Assembly (NCBI GenBank): GCA_964615335.1
Contig: CAZTMT010000010.1
Coordinates: 65,140-129,139 of the forward strand
Direction of reading: 5' to 3'
Origin: HR10 sp964615335
Lineage (GTDB): Bacteria; Acidobacteriota; Blastocatellia; HR10
DNA: 64,000 bases
Part shown: in pieces, positions 27,297 through 37,502 of the stretch
Numbering within the stretch: the stretch's first letter is position 1
Layout: each line of letters starts with the position of its first letter
The notes under the pieces: model-generated
The model's database searches: none
What the model was told of the DNA's origin: nothing
The model's input: only the letters and a program-made list of their open reading frames with translations
Made by a program: the position numbers and the translations under genes

Positions 27297-28538
27297 ATGA
27301 TGAAAGGAGCGATGCGATTCGGGGAAGCGATCAAGGTGGCGCTTGAGGCCATCTGGGCGCACAAGCTGCGCAGCTTCCTCACTCTTTTGGGAGTCATCAT
27401 TGGGGTCGCGACGGTTATCCTCGTCGTCATGGGGATCGAAGGGTTCAACGCTTACTTCAACGATCGGATCGCCGATCTGGGGGCCAATGCCTTCGCCGTG
27501 CGCAAGTTCGGTTTCATCACAAGCTGGGAAGATTTCCTCAAGCAGAACAGGCGGAATAAGGATATCACCTTCGATGATCTGCGCGCTATTTTGGAGAATC
27601 CGCGACGTCGTTACGTGCGCGATGCGGCGGCCGAGGTGACGACGGTCGGGCAGGTCAAATACGGCGCGCAGACGCTGCAGGATGTCCGCATCACGGGCGT
27701 CTCCTTCAACATGGGAGAGATCGATCGGCTGGAGATCGCCGAGGGGCGATATCTCACTCGGGAGGAGGAGGAACGAAGCCGCGCCGTCTGTGTCGTCGGA
27801 GCGGATATTGTGAAGGAGTTCTTCCCGGCGACGGACCCCTTGGGCCGGGAGATTCGGATCGCCGGGCTGCCCTTCCGTATTGTCGGCGTGGCCGAGGAGC
27901 AGGGGACGATCTTCGGGCAGCCGCAGGATAACTTCGTCATCATCCCCATCTCGACCTTTCGCAAGGTCTTCAGCACGCGCCGTTCGATCGGGATTCGCGT
28001 CGCCGCGACCAGCACCGAGGACATCCCCCGCGCCGTGGATGAGGTCCGCATGGTCCTGCGGGCGCGCCGGCATCTCCGGTACGATGAGGAGGATAACTTC
28101 GGGATCATCACGGCCGAGGCGATCAACAGCTTTCGCGAGAGGATGCTCGGCACGATTCAACTGGCGACGATCGGTCTGGCCTCGATCGCTCTCATCGTGG
28201 GGGGGATCGTCATCATGAACATCATGCTCGTGTCGGTCGTCGAGCGCACGCGCGAGATCGGGATTCGGAAATCGGTGGGGGCTCGCCGCCGGGACATCCT
28301 CCTGCAGTTCCTCGCCGAATCGGTCACGCTCGCGCTGATCGGGGGAGCCATAGGGATTCTCTTCGCCTTCAGCTTGGGGAAGCTCGCCGCCAGCCTCTTT
28401 GAGATCCGAATGGAACTGCCCGTGGATTGGACGCTTCTGGCTGTCGCGATCGCCGGAAGCGTCGGATTGATCTCGGGCGTCTATCCCGCTTACAAAGCCG
28501 CGGGACTTGATCCGGTCGAAGCGTTGAGGGCGGAATGA
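27297..28538 (+). CDS. MacB/FtsX-type ABC transporter permease 1
   Basis: The product has 413 residues with one N-terminal membrane helix (SFLTLLGVIIGVATVILVVMG). A large periplasmic MacB-PCD domain follows, and the C-terminal three-helix FtsX domain starts near IASIALIVGGIVIMNIM. These permeases work in MacAB-type tripartite pumps, lipoprotein export or other mechanotransmission systems. Neither an ATPase (MacB N-domain) nor a MacA adaptor is adjacent. The ATG at 27297 follows GGGAGCCCGGGT; two further in-frame ATGs (27300, 27312) are possible. The end overlaps permease 2 by four bases. Confidence 0.85.
   Translation: MMKGAMRFGEAIKVALEAIWAHKLRSFLTLLGVIIGVATVILVVMGIEGFNAYFNDRIADLGANAFAVRKFGFITSWEDFLKQNRRNKDITFDDLRAILENPRRRYVRDAAAEVTTVGQVKYGAQTLQDVRITGVSFNMGEIDRLEIAEGRYLTREEEERSRAVCVVGADIVKEFFPATDPLGREIRIAGLPFRIVGVAEEQGTIFGQPQDNFVIIPISTFRKVFSTRRSIGIRVAATSTEDIPRAVDEVRMVLRARRHLRYDEEDNFGIITAEAINSFRERMLGTIQLATIGLASIALIVGGIVIMNIMLVSVVERTREIGIRKSVGARRRDILLQFLAESVTLALIGGAIGILFAFSLGKLAASLFEIRMELPVDWTLLAVAIAGSVGLISGVYPAYKAAGLDPVEALRAE
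28214..28270 (+). repeat. 57-base perfect direct repeat, copy 1 (permease 1)
   Basis: This 57-base segment is identical to 29461-29517 in the second permease, encoding the start of the FtsX transmembrane domain (MNIMLVSVVERTREIGIRK). The rest of the two genes has diverged considerably. Confidence 0.9.
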
Positions 28539-29779
28539 CACGACAGGAGTGGCACGAGAGCTTCCGCATGGCCCTGGCGACGCTGCGCGTCCACACGCTG
28601 CGCTCGTCGCTGACGATTCTGGGGGTCGTCATCGGGGTGACGACGGTCATGGTGATTGCCTCCTTCATCGCGGGCATTCGGATGCAGTTTGAGGAGCTCA
28701 TTGATAGCTTCGGCACGCGCACGCTTTTCATCTTCCGCTTCGAGCCCGGGATCCGGCTGGGGCGCGTGAGCCCGGAAGAGCGGCAGCGTCCCCCGCTGAC
28801 GTACGAGGACGCCCTGGCCATCGCCCAGTATTGCCCTTCGGTCGAGATCGCTGTCCCCCTCATCTGGCCCCCGCCGACCGATCGTCCCCCCGTTCGCTAT
28901 CGCGATCAGGAGCTGTACGCGGTCGAGATCAACGGGACCCTGCCGCAGTTGGAGAAGATCGCGACGATCCATATCGCCCAGGGGCGCTTCTTCACCGAAT
29001 GGGAGAACACGCATCGGCAGGCCGTCTGCGTCATCGGCTCGGCGATCGCCGATAAATTCTTCCCCCACATGAATCCTCTCGGGAAGACGATTCAGATCGG
29101 GAACAAGGAGTTCACCATCGTCGGCGTCCTGGAGAAGCGCGAGAACATCTTCGCCGGAGGGGAGGATTCCGGGGAGAACAGCCGCATCTACGTCCCCTAC
29201 GAAACGCTCAAGAAGATGTATCCGCAACTCGAAGACCATCTCATCATGGCTCAGGCGGCTCCCGGGCGCATGGAACAGGCCATTGACGAGATCACCGAAC
29301 TGCTGCGCCGGCGGCGCAACGTCCCTTATGATCAGCCCAACAATTTCGGGATCTCCACGCCCGATGTCATTCGCCGGCAGTTCGATCAGATCACCTTCGC
29401 TCTGGTCGTCCTCATGTTCGCCATCTCGAGCGTGGGATTGCTCGTCGGGGGAATCGGGGTCATGAACATCATGCTCGTGTCGGTCGTCGAGCGCACGCGC
29501 GAGATCGGGATTCGGAAGGCCATCGGAGCGCGTCGTCGCGATATCGCCTGGCAATTCCTCATCGAGGCGATGGTCTTGACGGGGATCGGGGGGATCCTGG
29601 GGATCCTCGCCGGATGGGGTCTGAGCGCTCTCATCCGGACTTTCCTTCCCACGACCATGCCCTTGTGGGCTCCGGTGGCGGGGTTCACGGTCTCTGTGGG
29701 CGTCGGCCTTTTCTTTGGCCTCTGGCCGGCGATGAAGGCGGCCCGTTTGGACCCGGTCGAAGCCCTTCGGTACGAATGA
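28535..29779 (+). CDS. MacB/FtsX-type ABC transporter permease 2
   Basis: The 414-residue protein has the same architecture as its neighbour: N-terminal helix (SSLTILGVVIGVTTVMVIASFIAG), MacB-PCD periplasmic domain (QGRFFTEWENTHRQAVCVIG) and C-terminal FtsX helices beginning ISSVGLLVGGIGVMNIMLVSVVERTREIGIRK. It couples to permease 1 by ATGA overlap, which argues for a heterodimeric membrane unit needing a separate ATPase. A 57-base stretch in the FtsX region is identical in both genes. The gene ends 15 bases before the convergent GWxTD gene. Confidence 0.85.
   Translation: MTRQEWHESFRMALATLRVHTLRSSLTILGVVIGVTTVMVIASFIAGIRMQFEELIDSFGTRTLFIFRFEPGIRLGRVSPEERQRPPLTYEDALAIAQYCPSVEIAVPLIWPPPTDRPPVRYRDQELYAVEINGTLPQLEKIATIHIAQGRFFTEWENTHRQAVCVIGSAIADKFFPHMNPLGKTIQIGNKEFTIVGVLEKRENIFAGGEDSGENSRIYVPYETLKKMYPQLEDHLIMAQAAPGRMEQAIDEITELLRRRRNVPYDQPNNFGISTPDVIRRQFDQITFALVVLMFAISSVGLLVGGIGVMNIMLVSVVERTREIGIRKAIGARRRDIAWQFLIEAMVLTGIGGILGILAGWGLSALIRTFLPTTMPLWAPVAGFTVSVGVGLFFGLWPAMKAARLDPVEALRYE
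29461..29517 (+). repeat. 57-base perfect direct repeat, copy 2 (permease 2)
   Basis: Identical at every base to 28214-28270, in the same reading frame of the paralogue. See that entry. Confidence 0.9.
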
Positions 29780-29794
29780 ACCTCTCTTGTGACC

Positions 29795-31561
29795 TCAGTT
29801 TTCCTTGCGCTCGGTGATCGTAAAGGTCGCCGTCGGTTCGATCGTTTGCTGCGAGACGCGATCCGTGATCCGAACCTTCACCGTATAGGTCCCGGCCGCC
29901 AGCGTATCGGTCGGGATCACGCGCGCCAGAACGATCTGTTGGGTCATGAAGCGGGTGAGACCGTTCTGACCGTCTTCGCGCAGTCGCATGACCTCGCGGC
30001 CCTCCCGCAGCAGGATGTATTCGACGTCCACAGCCGGACGCAACGTCGTCTGGTCCACGCCGGGATTGTAGATCTGAAGATAGAGGCCCAGAGGATCGCC
30101 TCGGCGAAAGATGGTGTTCACGTTGGGACGCACTTTCAGATTCCCCAGGACGAAGGGACCGGCCGCGACGCGCCCGTGCAGGGGCTCAATCCGTTCGGCC
30201 AGAATGAGCGAGCTGGTCGCCAGTTGCCCCTCGGCGTATTTCGGGACCTGAATGCCGTGATGCACGACGCCCGTGCGCCCGCTGTTGACATCCCGGATGA
30301 CCAGATCAACGACGTAGTGCCCCGGCGCGAGCGTGATCTGACGCTGATAGATGGATTTCTGCTTCACTCCCTGATCGAAGACATCATCCGTATAGCGCTG
30401 CGTGACGACATCCTCGAAGATCTGCGGACGCCGACCCGTCACCGGTCGGATACGCCCGTGGATGTTCACGGTGGCCTCGTTATATCCCCCGGTGTTCTTG
30501 AAACTCAGGTCCTGGTTCTCCATGAGCACGGTGATGAGGGTGAGGATCGAGCTGTCGGTGATGCGCACGAAGTCCACGCGCATCTGGAAGGGAAGGACGT
30601 CGAACTCGACTTCGAGTTTCGCGTCGGCGAGCGTCGCCAGGTCGTTGAACTTGACCCGCGGGGGACGCTGGAGATTGGCCAGAAGTTGCAACCGCTCGAA
30701 GGGCTGATCCTGCACGCGCTGATGCATCAGCGGATACCGCTCGCGATTGCCCGGGGAGAAGAACGGGCGATCGGCCTTGGAGGCGAGTCCCAATTGTTCG
30801 GCCAGAGTCAATCCGGCACCGGGAACAAAGAGCAGAGCATCTTTCTCATCCGGGCTCCGAGCGATCCGATACTCGCCCGTCATCGTCGGATCCACGAACT
30901 CGATCTCAATGCCGCTGCCCACGCCCTCGATGTAGCGGTAGAACCAGACCTCGAAGGGATACGTGCTCGTCGTCCCCCCGCCTTCCCAGATCGGACGATC
31001 GTACGTCCCTCCGGCCGGATGACTCTCGATGCTGTCGGGAGGACCGAACATGATGTAGATGCGTCCGCGATCGGTCTTCCATCCGGGGATGCCCGAGGAG
31101 AAGTGCTCGTTCGCATAGGCGATTCGCCGATAGTGCTCCTCCCGATATTCGTTCTCCTCCGTGTCGGGATTCGGGTCGCGCCGGAGCCAGAACTGCTCGA
31201 TGAACTGCTCGCGCTCCTCGTCAGTCTCCAACTTGAGAAAAGCTGCTCGCTCTTCCTCGGTGATGATCCAGCGCACGTCTTCTTCGAGCCACTTCTTGTA
31301 GACCTCGCTCAGCTCCTGCCGGCGCTTCTTCTGCCGCTCCTTGTCTTCTTTTTTCTTCTCCGGCTTCTCTTGTCGCGCCTTCGCTTCCGGGGAGGCGGGC
31401 ATTCCCCGGCCGTTCATCGGGGAGAGAAGGAGGGTCACCGCCAAAACGCTCGCTCCCAGAGATTCTCCGACGATCCGAGCGAGCGGTCGCGCTCTACGGA
31501 TCTTTCTTCCGGCATACAGGGGAACGTCGGCTCGCCCGATTTCTCTTCTCATGCCGTTCAT
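29795..31561 (-). CDS. GWxTD domain-containing protein
   Basis: The 588-residue protein has a basic start then a hydrophobic stretch (ASVLAVTLLLS), consistent with a signal peptide or anchor. A charged coiled-coil region follows (EKPEKKKEDKERQKKRRQELSEVYKKWL). The GWxTD motif is in SSGIPGWKTDRGRIYIMFGPPDSIE near residue 175. The domain is known mainly from Acidobacteria and Bacteroidetes. The C-terminal half is rich in beta strands (FNDLATLADAKLEVEFDVLPFQMRVDFVRITDSS) and may be an extracytoplasmic interaction module. Function unknown. The GGAGGGCGAGCG leader supports the start at 31561. Confidence 0.75.
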   Translation of the reverse strand: MNGMRREIGRADVPLYAGRKIRRARPLARIVGESLGASVLAVTLLLSPMNGRGMPASPEAKARQEKPEKKKEDKERQKKRRQELSEVYKKWLEEDVRWIITEEERAAFLKLETDEEREQFIEQFWLRRDPNPDTEENEYREEHYRRIAYANEHFSSGIPGWKTDRGRIYIMFGPPDSIESHPAGGTYDRPIWEGGGTTSTYPFEVWFYRYIEGVGSGIEIEFVDPTMTGEYRIARSPDEKDALLFVPGAGLTLAEQLGLASKADRPFFSPGNRERYPLMHQRVQDQPFERLQLLANLQRPPRVKFNDLATLADAKLEVEFDVLPFQMRVDFVRITDSSILTLITVLMENQDLSFKNTGGYNEATVNIHGRIRPVTGRRPQIFEDVVTQRYTDDVFDQGVKQKSIYQRQITLAPGHYVVDLVIRDVNSGRTGVVHHGIQVPKYAEGQLATSSLILAERIEPLHGRVAAGPFVLGNLKVRPNVNTIFRRGDPLGLYLQIYNPGVDQTTLRPAVDVEYILLREGREVMRLREDGQNGLTRFMTQQIVLARVIPTDTLAAGTYTVKVRITDRVSQQTIEPTATFTITERKEN

Positions 31562-31623
31562 CGCTCGCCCTCCAGGCCGCGTGATCTTTCGCGCTTAAGT
31601 ATAGAAGAGGCCCGCCTTTCTTT

Positions 31624-32664
31624 TCAAGAAGGGTTCGATGAAGAGGCGGACGGCCGCCCGACGAGCCAGGCGATGCCGATCGAGAGGAAGTAGAGCAAGA
31701 CCATGGGCAGGGCGAAGACGAGCAGATTCGGAATGTCTCCTGTCGGCGAGATGACCGCTGCCAGGACGAAGATCCCCAGAAGGGCGTATCGCCAGGGGCG
31801 CAGAAGCATCTGAGGGGTGACAATACCCAGGCGCGCCAGAAAGAGCGTGATCGTCGGGATCTGAAAGACGACTCCCAGACCCAGCATGATGACCAGAATG
31901 AGATCGAAGTACTCGCTGGCGCGCAGAAGCGGGCGGAATTCGCTCCCGAGCTGCAGGAGCCAATCGGCCGCGCGGGGGAAGGCGATGTAATAGCCGAAGG
32001 CCGCGCCGAGCACGAAAAATGCCGATCCCATGAAGAGGAAGGGGAGCACGTAGCGCTTCTCGTGCCGATAGAGCCCGGGCGAGACAAATGCCCACAACTG
32101 GTAGAGCAAAAAGGGCATGGCCAGAAAGAGAGCCGCATAGAAGGAAACGCGGATATACAGGCTGAAGGCTTCCTGCACGGTTGTGACAATCAACCGCTCT
32201 CCTGTGGGATTGGCGCTGCGAGGGGGCGGCAGACGCGTTCCGGCTGGGATCATGCCCTGATCGGTCATCCACGGTTCGGCCAGCACAATCACCGATTCCC
32301 CCTGCCGCCGTTCCAGACGCGCCGGGACAGGGGTGCCCGCCGGGATCACGCGCCATCCGATGCGCACCTCTTCGGGCAGAGAATAGGAGAAGCGCTCCCC
32401 CTCGCGCAGCTCCGACCGCTGGGGCTCGAGCACCGTGCGCACGCCGGCGGCTTCGGCGCGCGCGAGCGCCTGACGGACCGGCGTCTCCAGGAACTGGAAG
32501 ATGGGCTCGCGAAAGAACCAGCACCCCCCCAGCAAGAAGAGCACCGCCAGAAGACAACGCACCAGTCGCTGCCGCAGCTCCTCCAGATGCTCCAGCAGCG
32601 ACATCTCCGTCCCCGCCAGTTCGTCCTCGACTTTCGGCTCCGGGTCCTCCGTCTTAAGATTCAC
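31624..32664 (-). CDS. tatC: Sec-independent protein translocase TatC with extended first periplasmic loop
   Basis: The 346-residue polytopic protein has the TatC hallmarks. The N-terminus is MSLLEHLEELRQRLVRCLLAV, and helix 2 follows with VQEAFSLYIRVSFYAALFLAMPFLLYQLW. FVSPGLYRHEKRYVLP and FGYYIAFPRAADWLL come next. TatC recognises the twin-arginine signal. The typical protein has about 250 residues. The extra length is a roughly 85-residue insertion (residues 70-155) between helix 1 and helix 2, facing the periplasm. The gene overlaps tatB by 11 bases. Confidence 0.9.
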   Translation of the reverse strand: MNLKTEDPEPKVEDELAGTEMSLLEHLEELRQRLVRCLLAVLFLLGGCWFFREPIFQFLETPVRQALARAEAAGVRTVLEPQRSELREGERFSYSLPEEVRIGWRVIPAGTPVPARLERRQGESVIVLAEPWMTDQGMIPAGTRLPPPRSANPTGERLIVTTVQEAFSLYIRVSFYAALFLAMPFLLYQLWAFVSPGLYRHEKRYVLPFLFMGSAFFVLGAAFGYYIAFPRAADWLLQLGSEFRPLLRASEYFDLILVIMLGLGVVFQIPTITLFLARLGIVTPQMLLRPWRYALLGIFVLAAVISPTGDIPNLLVFALPMVLLYFLSIGIAWLVGRPSASSSNPS

Positions 32665-32914
32665 GGTTTTCCTTCAGATCCGAGCTCGATTCCCGTGGGG
32701 AAGATGAGGGAGACCACGTCGAGGCGCTCAGCCGCTTCTCCTCCATGAGAATCTCCTCCTCCCAGGAGCGCTTGAATTCCTCCGAGGCGCGGCGAAACTG
32801 AGCCAGACTCTGACCCAGCGAGCGTCCCAGCTCGGGCAGCTTCCGCGGCCCGAAAAGGATCAAGGCGATCACCAGAAGGAAGAGGATTTCCGTCATGGAC
32901 AGGCCGTTGAACAT
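32654..32914 (-). CDS. Sec-independent translocase TatA/TatB-type subunit
   Basis: The product has 86 residues: MFNGLSMTEILFLLVIALILFGPRKLPELGRSLGQSLAQFRRASEEF is the TatA/B membrane helix, hinge and amphipathic helix. The tail (residues 48-86) is charged and Ser-rich. The start MFNGLSMTEILFL, with E in the helix, and position next to tatC suit TatB. The length is between TatA and TatB, so the assignment is provisional. TatB and TatC form the receptor for folded Tat substrates; the TatA-type pore protein is probably the gene at 2.8 kb. Confidence 0.8.
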   Translation of the reverse strand: MFNGLSMTEILFLLVIALILFGPRKLPELGRSLGQSLAQFRRASEEFKRSWEEEILMEEKRLSASTWSPSSSPRESSSDLKENRES

Positions 32915-32966
32915 CCGCTCGACTCCGCCCTGTGTTTGCTCACGCTTATACTATGGGCCCACGGCT

Positions 32967-33884
32967 TCATTTCGTCAAGCGCGCTTCGCGGCCTCGGGCG
33001 TTGGGAGCCATCGCCCGGATGACTTCCAGGAACTTCTGCGCGGCGTGCGAGTGGACTTTGTCTCGCAGATAGATCACGCGCAGGACGCGCCGGTACCGGA
33101 ACCCCTGAATGGGGACGGTCGCGAGCTTCCCTTGCTGCACTTCTTCCTCGATGCACATGCGAGGGACGAAGGCCAACCCCAGCCCCATTTTCACGAACTC
33201 TTTGATCGTCTCAATGCTCGTCAGCTCGATGGCGATATTCAGAGGAACGCGCGCTCGGCGAAAGGCGCGAATCACATGCTCGCGCGCGGGCGAACGCACA
33301 TTGTGCGCGATGAAGGGTTCGCCCCCGAGATCCTTCAGCGTCACTCTCTCCTGCTGGGCCAGGGGATGATGAGGCGGCAGGATCAGGACCAGCTCGTCCT
33401 CCAGGATCGGGAACGAGGCCAGCTCGCTCTCGTTCGGATCGAAAGAGACGATCCCGAAATCGAGATTCCGCTCTTTGATCTCCCGGGGGAGCCGCTCGGA
33501 GAAGGAGCGGTAGACCTCGATCTTGATCGTCGGATGGCGCTCGCGGAAAGCCAGAATGATGCGGGGCAGCACGTAGAGGCTCGTGCTCTCGTTGGCCCCG
33601 ATCGTGACTCGGCCCGTGTGCAATTGCCGTATCTCCTCGATCGTCGCGAGCGCCTCGCGACGCAGATTGAGGATCCTCTGCGCGTATTCGAACAGGACCT
33701 GGCCGACTTCGGTCAACGCGACCTCCCTCTGGGACCGGTCAAAAAGCAGCGCTCCGACCTCTTCCTCCAGCTTCTTGATCGAGATGCTCAGAGCCGGCTG
33801 CGTACGGGCTAACTGCTCGGCGGCGCGCGAGAAACTGCGCGACCGCGCGATGGCCACCAGCGCCTCCAGTTGCGCGAACTCCAT
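32967..33884 (-). CDS. LysR-type transcriptional regulator
   Basis: The 305-residue protein has an N-terminal winged HTH (FAQLEALVAIARSRSFSRAAEQLARTQPALSISIKKLEEEVG) and a C-terminal LysR substrate-binding domain (TIGANESTSLYVLPRIILAF). LysR regulators bind a small coinducer and usually control divergent genes. It faces leuA across 160 bases. Regulation of leucine synthesis is possible, but the ligand cannot be predicted from sequence. Its own promoter contains a TAAC-N4-GTTA inverted repeat, suitable for autoregulation. Confidence 0.9.
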   Translation of the reverse strand: MEFAQLEALVAIARSRSFSRAAEQLARTQPALSISIKKLEEEVGALLFDRSQREVALTEVGQVLFEYAQRILNLRREALATIEEIRQLHTGRVTIGANESTSLYVLPRIILAFRERHPTIKIEVYRSFSERLPREIKERNLDFGIVSFDPNESELASFPILEDELVLILPPHHPLAQQERVTLKDLGGEPFIAHNVRSPAREHVIRAFRRARVPLNIAIELTSIETIKEFVKMGLGLAFVPRMCIEEEVQQGKLATVPIQGFRYRRVLRVIYLRDKVHSHAAQKFLEVIRAMAPNARGREARLTK

Positions 33885-33910
33885 AGATTCCCCTCCTTCG
33901 AGCGCCCCTC

Positions 33911-33939
33911 ATTCTACCATAACCTTCGTTAATTGTCAG
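33911..33939 (-). promoter_or_regulatory. LysR gene promoter with TAAC-N4-GTTA inverted repeat
   Basis: On the minus strand CTGACA (33934-33939), a 17-base spacer and TAGAAT (33911-33916) form a near-consensus promoter, 27 bases before the regulator's ATG. The spacer contains a perfect inverted repeat TAAC-CTTC-GTTA (33920-33931). Its position in the spacer would allow autorepression. Confidence 0.5.
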
Positions 33940-33954
33940 CGAAAAAGAATAAAT

Positions 33955-33984
33955 TTTACAAACCACCGGGGGAGAGGCTACACT
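33955..33984 (+). promoter_or_regulatory. leuA promoter
   Basis: TTTACA (33955-33960), an 18-base spacer and TACACT (33979-33984) give a plausible sigma-70 promoter, 60 bases before leuA. The -35 lies next to the AT-rich stretch of the LysR intergenic region, where an activator could bind. Confidence 0.4.
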
Positions 33985-34044
33985 ACACCTTCCGTCCGCG
34001 TCGCGCGCGGGACGGAGTCTTCAGGGCAAAGGAGGGAAAGCGAC

Positions 34045-35619
<1,575 letters not shown>

Positions 35620-35670
35620 GGGCATCTGGAGAAGGAGAGTCGCCGCGCCTTCCCAAAAGAAGGAGGTTTC

Positions 35671-36771
35671 ATGTCGCACGCCGGTCGGTCCTTTCGCGTC
35701 GCGGTCTTGCCGGGAGATGGCATCGGGCCGGAGGTCGTCGCGCAAGCGGTGAAGGTCCTCCGGGAGATCGAAAGGCTTTATGGACACCGGTTCGAGCTGA
35801 CCTATTTCCCGATCGGAGGGGTCGCGCTCCGGGAGACGGGCGTGCCCTTCCCCCCGGAGACGGAGCGGGGATGTCAGCAGAGCGATGCCGTGCTTCTGGG
35901 GGCGGTCGGCGCTCCGGAGTTCGACGCGAATCCTCCGGAGTTGAAGCCCGAGACGGGATTGCTTCAGCTCCGGCAGAGCCTGGAGGCGTTCGCCAATCTG
36001 CGTCCGGCCTTCTTACATGAGCCTCTCATTGAGGCTTCGCCTCTCAAACCCGAGATCGTCCGGGGGACGGATCTGCTCATTGTGCGAGAGCTGACGGGAG
36101 GCCTCTACTTCGGCACGCCGCGCGGCTTCGAGAGGGGGGAGACCGAGGCCGCCGTCAACACGCTGCGCTACAGCCGGGCCGAGATCGAGCGCGTCGCGCG
36201 CGTCGCTTTCCAGGTGGCGCGGCGTCGGCGTCGCCGGGTCACCTCCGTGGATAAAGCCAATGTGCTGGAGACGTCGCAACTGTGGCGCCGGGTCGTCACG
36301 GAGGTGGCCGCCGAATTCCCCGATGTCGAGCTGGAGCATCTCTACGTTGACGCCTGTGCCATGCATCTTCTGGCCAATCCTCGCCGCTTCGACGTCATCC
36401 TGACCGAGAATATGTTCGGCGACATCCTGAGCGATGAGGCGGCGATGCTGGTGGGCTCCATCGGGATGCTTCCTTCGGCTTCGATCGGGGGACGCGTCGG
36501 CCTGTACGAGCCGGTTCACGGTTCGGCTCCGGATATTGCGGGGCGGGGGATCGCGAACCCCCTGGCCACGATCGCTTCGGCGGCGATGATGCTCCGCTAT
36601 TCCTTCGGCCTGGAAGAAGAGGCGAGCGCTATCGAGCGGGCGATCGCGCGCGCTTTGCAGCAGGGCTATCGAACGGCCGATATCTACCGGGGCGAAGGGG
36701 AACTGCTGGGGACCGAGGCGATGGGGGATCAGATCGTCGCCTTCTTGCGGCAGGAGCGGGCGACGACCTGA
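35671..36771 (+). CDS. leuB: 3-isopropylmalate dehydrogenase
   Basis: The 366-residue protein has the family start RVAVLPGDGIGPEVVAQAVKVL, the NAD/substrate loop LIVRELTGGLYFG, the catalytic VDKANVLETSQLWR and the metal site ENMFGDILSDEAAML. It oxidises and decarboxylates 3-isopropylmalate to 2-oxoisocaproate with NAD. The AAGGAGG before the ATG is strong. It lies 51 bases after leuA in the same operon. The last 43 bases overlap the convergent gene at 36729. Confidence 0.95.
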   Translation: MSHAGRSFRVAVLPGDGIGPEVVAQAVKVLREIERLYGHRFELTYFPIGGVALRETGVPFPPETERGCQQSDAVLLGAVGAPEFDANPPELKPETGLLQLRQSLEAFANLRPAFLHEPLIEASPLKPEIVRGTDLLIVRELTGGLYFGTPRGFERGETEAAVNTLRYSRAEIERVARVAFQVARRRRRRVTSVDKANVLETSQLWRRVVTEVAAEFPDVELEHLYVDACAMHLLANPRRFDVILTENMFGDILSDEAAMLVGSIGMLPSASIGGRVGLYEPVHGSAPDIAGRGIANPLATIASAAMMLRYSFGLEEEASAIERAIARALQQGYRTADIYRGEGELLGTEAMGDQIVAFLRQERATT

Positions 36772-37502
36772 AGGCGTTCGCCCCAGCAGAGGTCCAGGAT
36801 CGGAGTCACCTCGGAGAAGATGGCCATCAGAGCATCCAGGATGTCGCGTCCTTCCATGGTGCGAATCTCCTGCTCGCTCACAGGGTAAAAGAGCTGAAAT
36901 CCGCACCACTGACGAGCCGGCGCGCGAGTGATCACCTGACGCACGGCCAGTGCCCCCCCGAAATGCGCTCCGGCGAACTCGCGTCCTCCCGCCCAGCTCC
37001 CCACGAAGAGATGAAACCCATCCTGCTCGATCAGGCGCCGGAGCGTGCGCTCCAGGGCACTTCCTCGCTTCAGATGCGCCAGCAAGCGATGCCAGTCCCA
37101 ATCCGCCCGGAGCCGGCACTGAGGAAACTCCGGAGGGGGGATCACATACCCCCGCTCGACCTGCATCCCCGCCTGAAGGGTGCGCTCCTCCCGATCCAGC
37201 GAGACGAAGTACTTCGCGCAGCCGAAACTCACTCGGTCGCGACGGACGGAGCGCGGGAAGAAACCGATCCATTGCCAGTAAAGGCCTCGCCCCCAGCGCA
37301 CGGTGACAAACGGCTCGCCGAAGGCGGATTCCAGAGCTGCCTTGACGATGCGCGTCAGGCGATGTTCCGGCTCTAACCCTCCGATGCGAATCCCGCGCTC
37401 GAAGTCCAGATACTCGCGGCGGAAGACGGCCAGAGGAGGAACCCGGAATCGAACCGGAGGGCGGAAGTCGGCGTCCGTCGGGCCTGGAGGTCTCATCGTC
37501 AT
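36729..37502 (-). CDS. Uncharacterised protein (257 aa)
   Basis: I do not recognise this family. The protein is soluble-looking, with many Arg and aromatic residues and no signal peptide. It contains RFRVPPLAVFRREYLDFERGIRIGG near the start, a middle WDWHRLLAHLKRGSALERTLRRLIEQDGFHLF and GGREFAGAHFGGALAVR. It is translationally coupled to the alkaline phosphatase-like gene upstream (ATGA overlap at 37499-37502), so the two probably act together. Its last 43 bases are antisense to the leuB 3' end. Confidence 0.6.
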   Translation of the reverse strand: MTMRPPGPTDADFRPPVRFRVPPLAVFRREYLDFERGIRIGGLEPEHRLTRIVKAALESAFGEPFVTVRWGRGLYWQWIGFFPRSVRRDRVSFGCAKYFVSLDREERTLQAGMQVERGYVIPPPEFPQCRLRADWDWHRLLAHLKRGSALERTLRRLIEQDGFHLFVGSWAGGREFAGAHFGGALAVRQVITRAPARQWCGFQLFYPVSEQEIRTMEGRDILDALMAIFSEVTPILDLCWGERLQVVARSCRKKATI

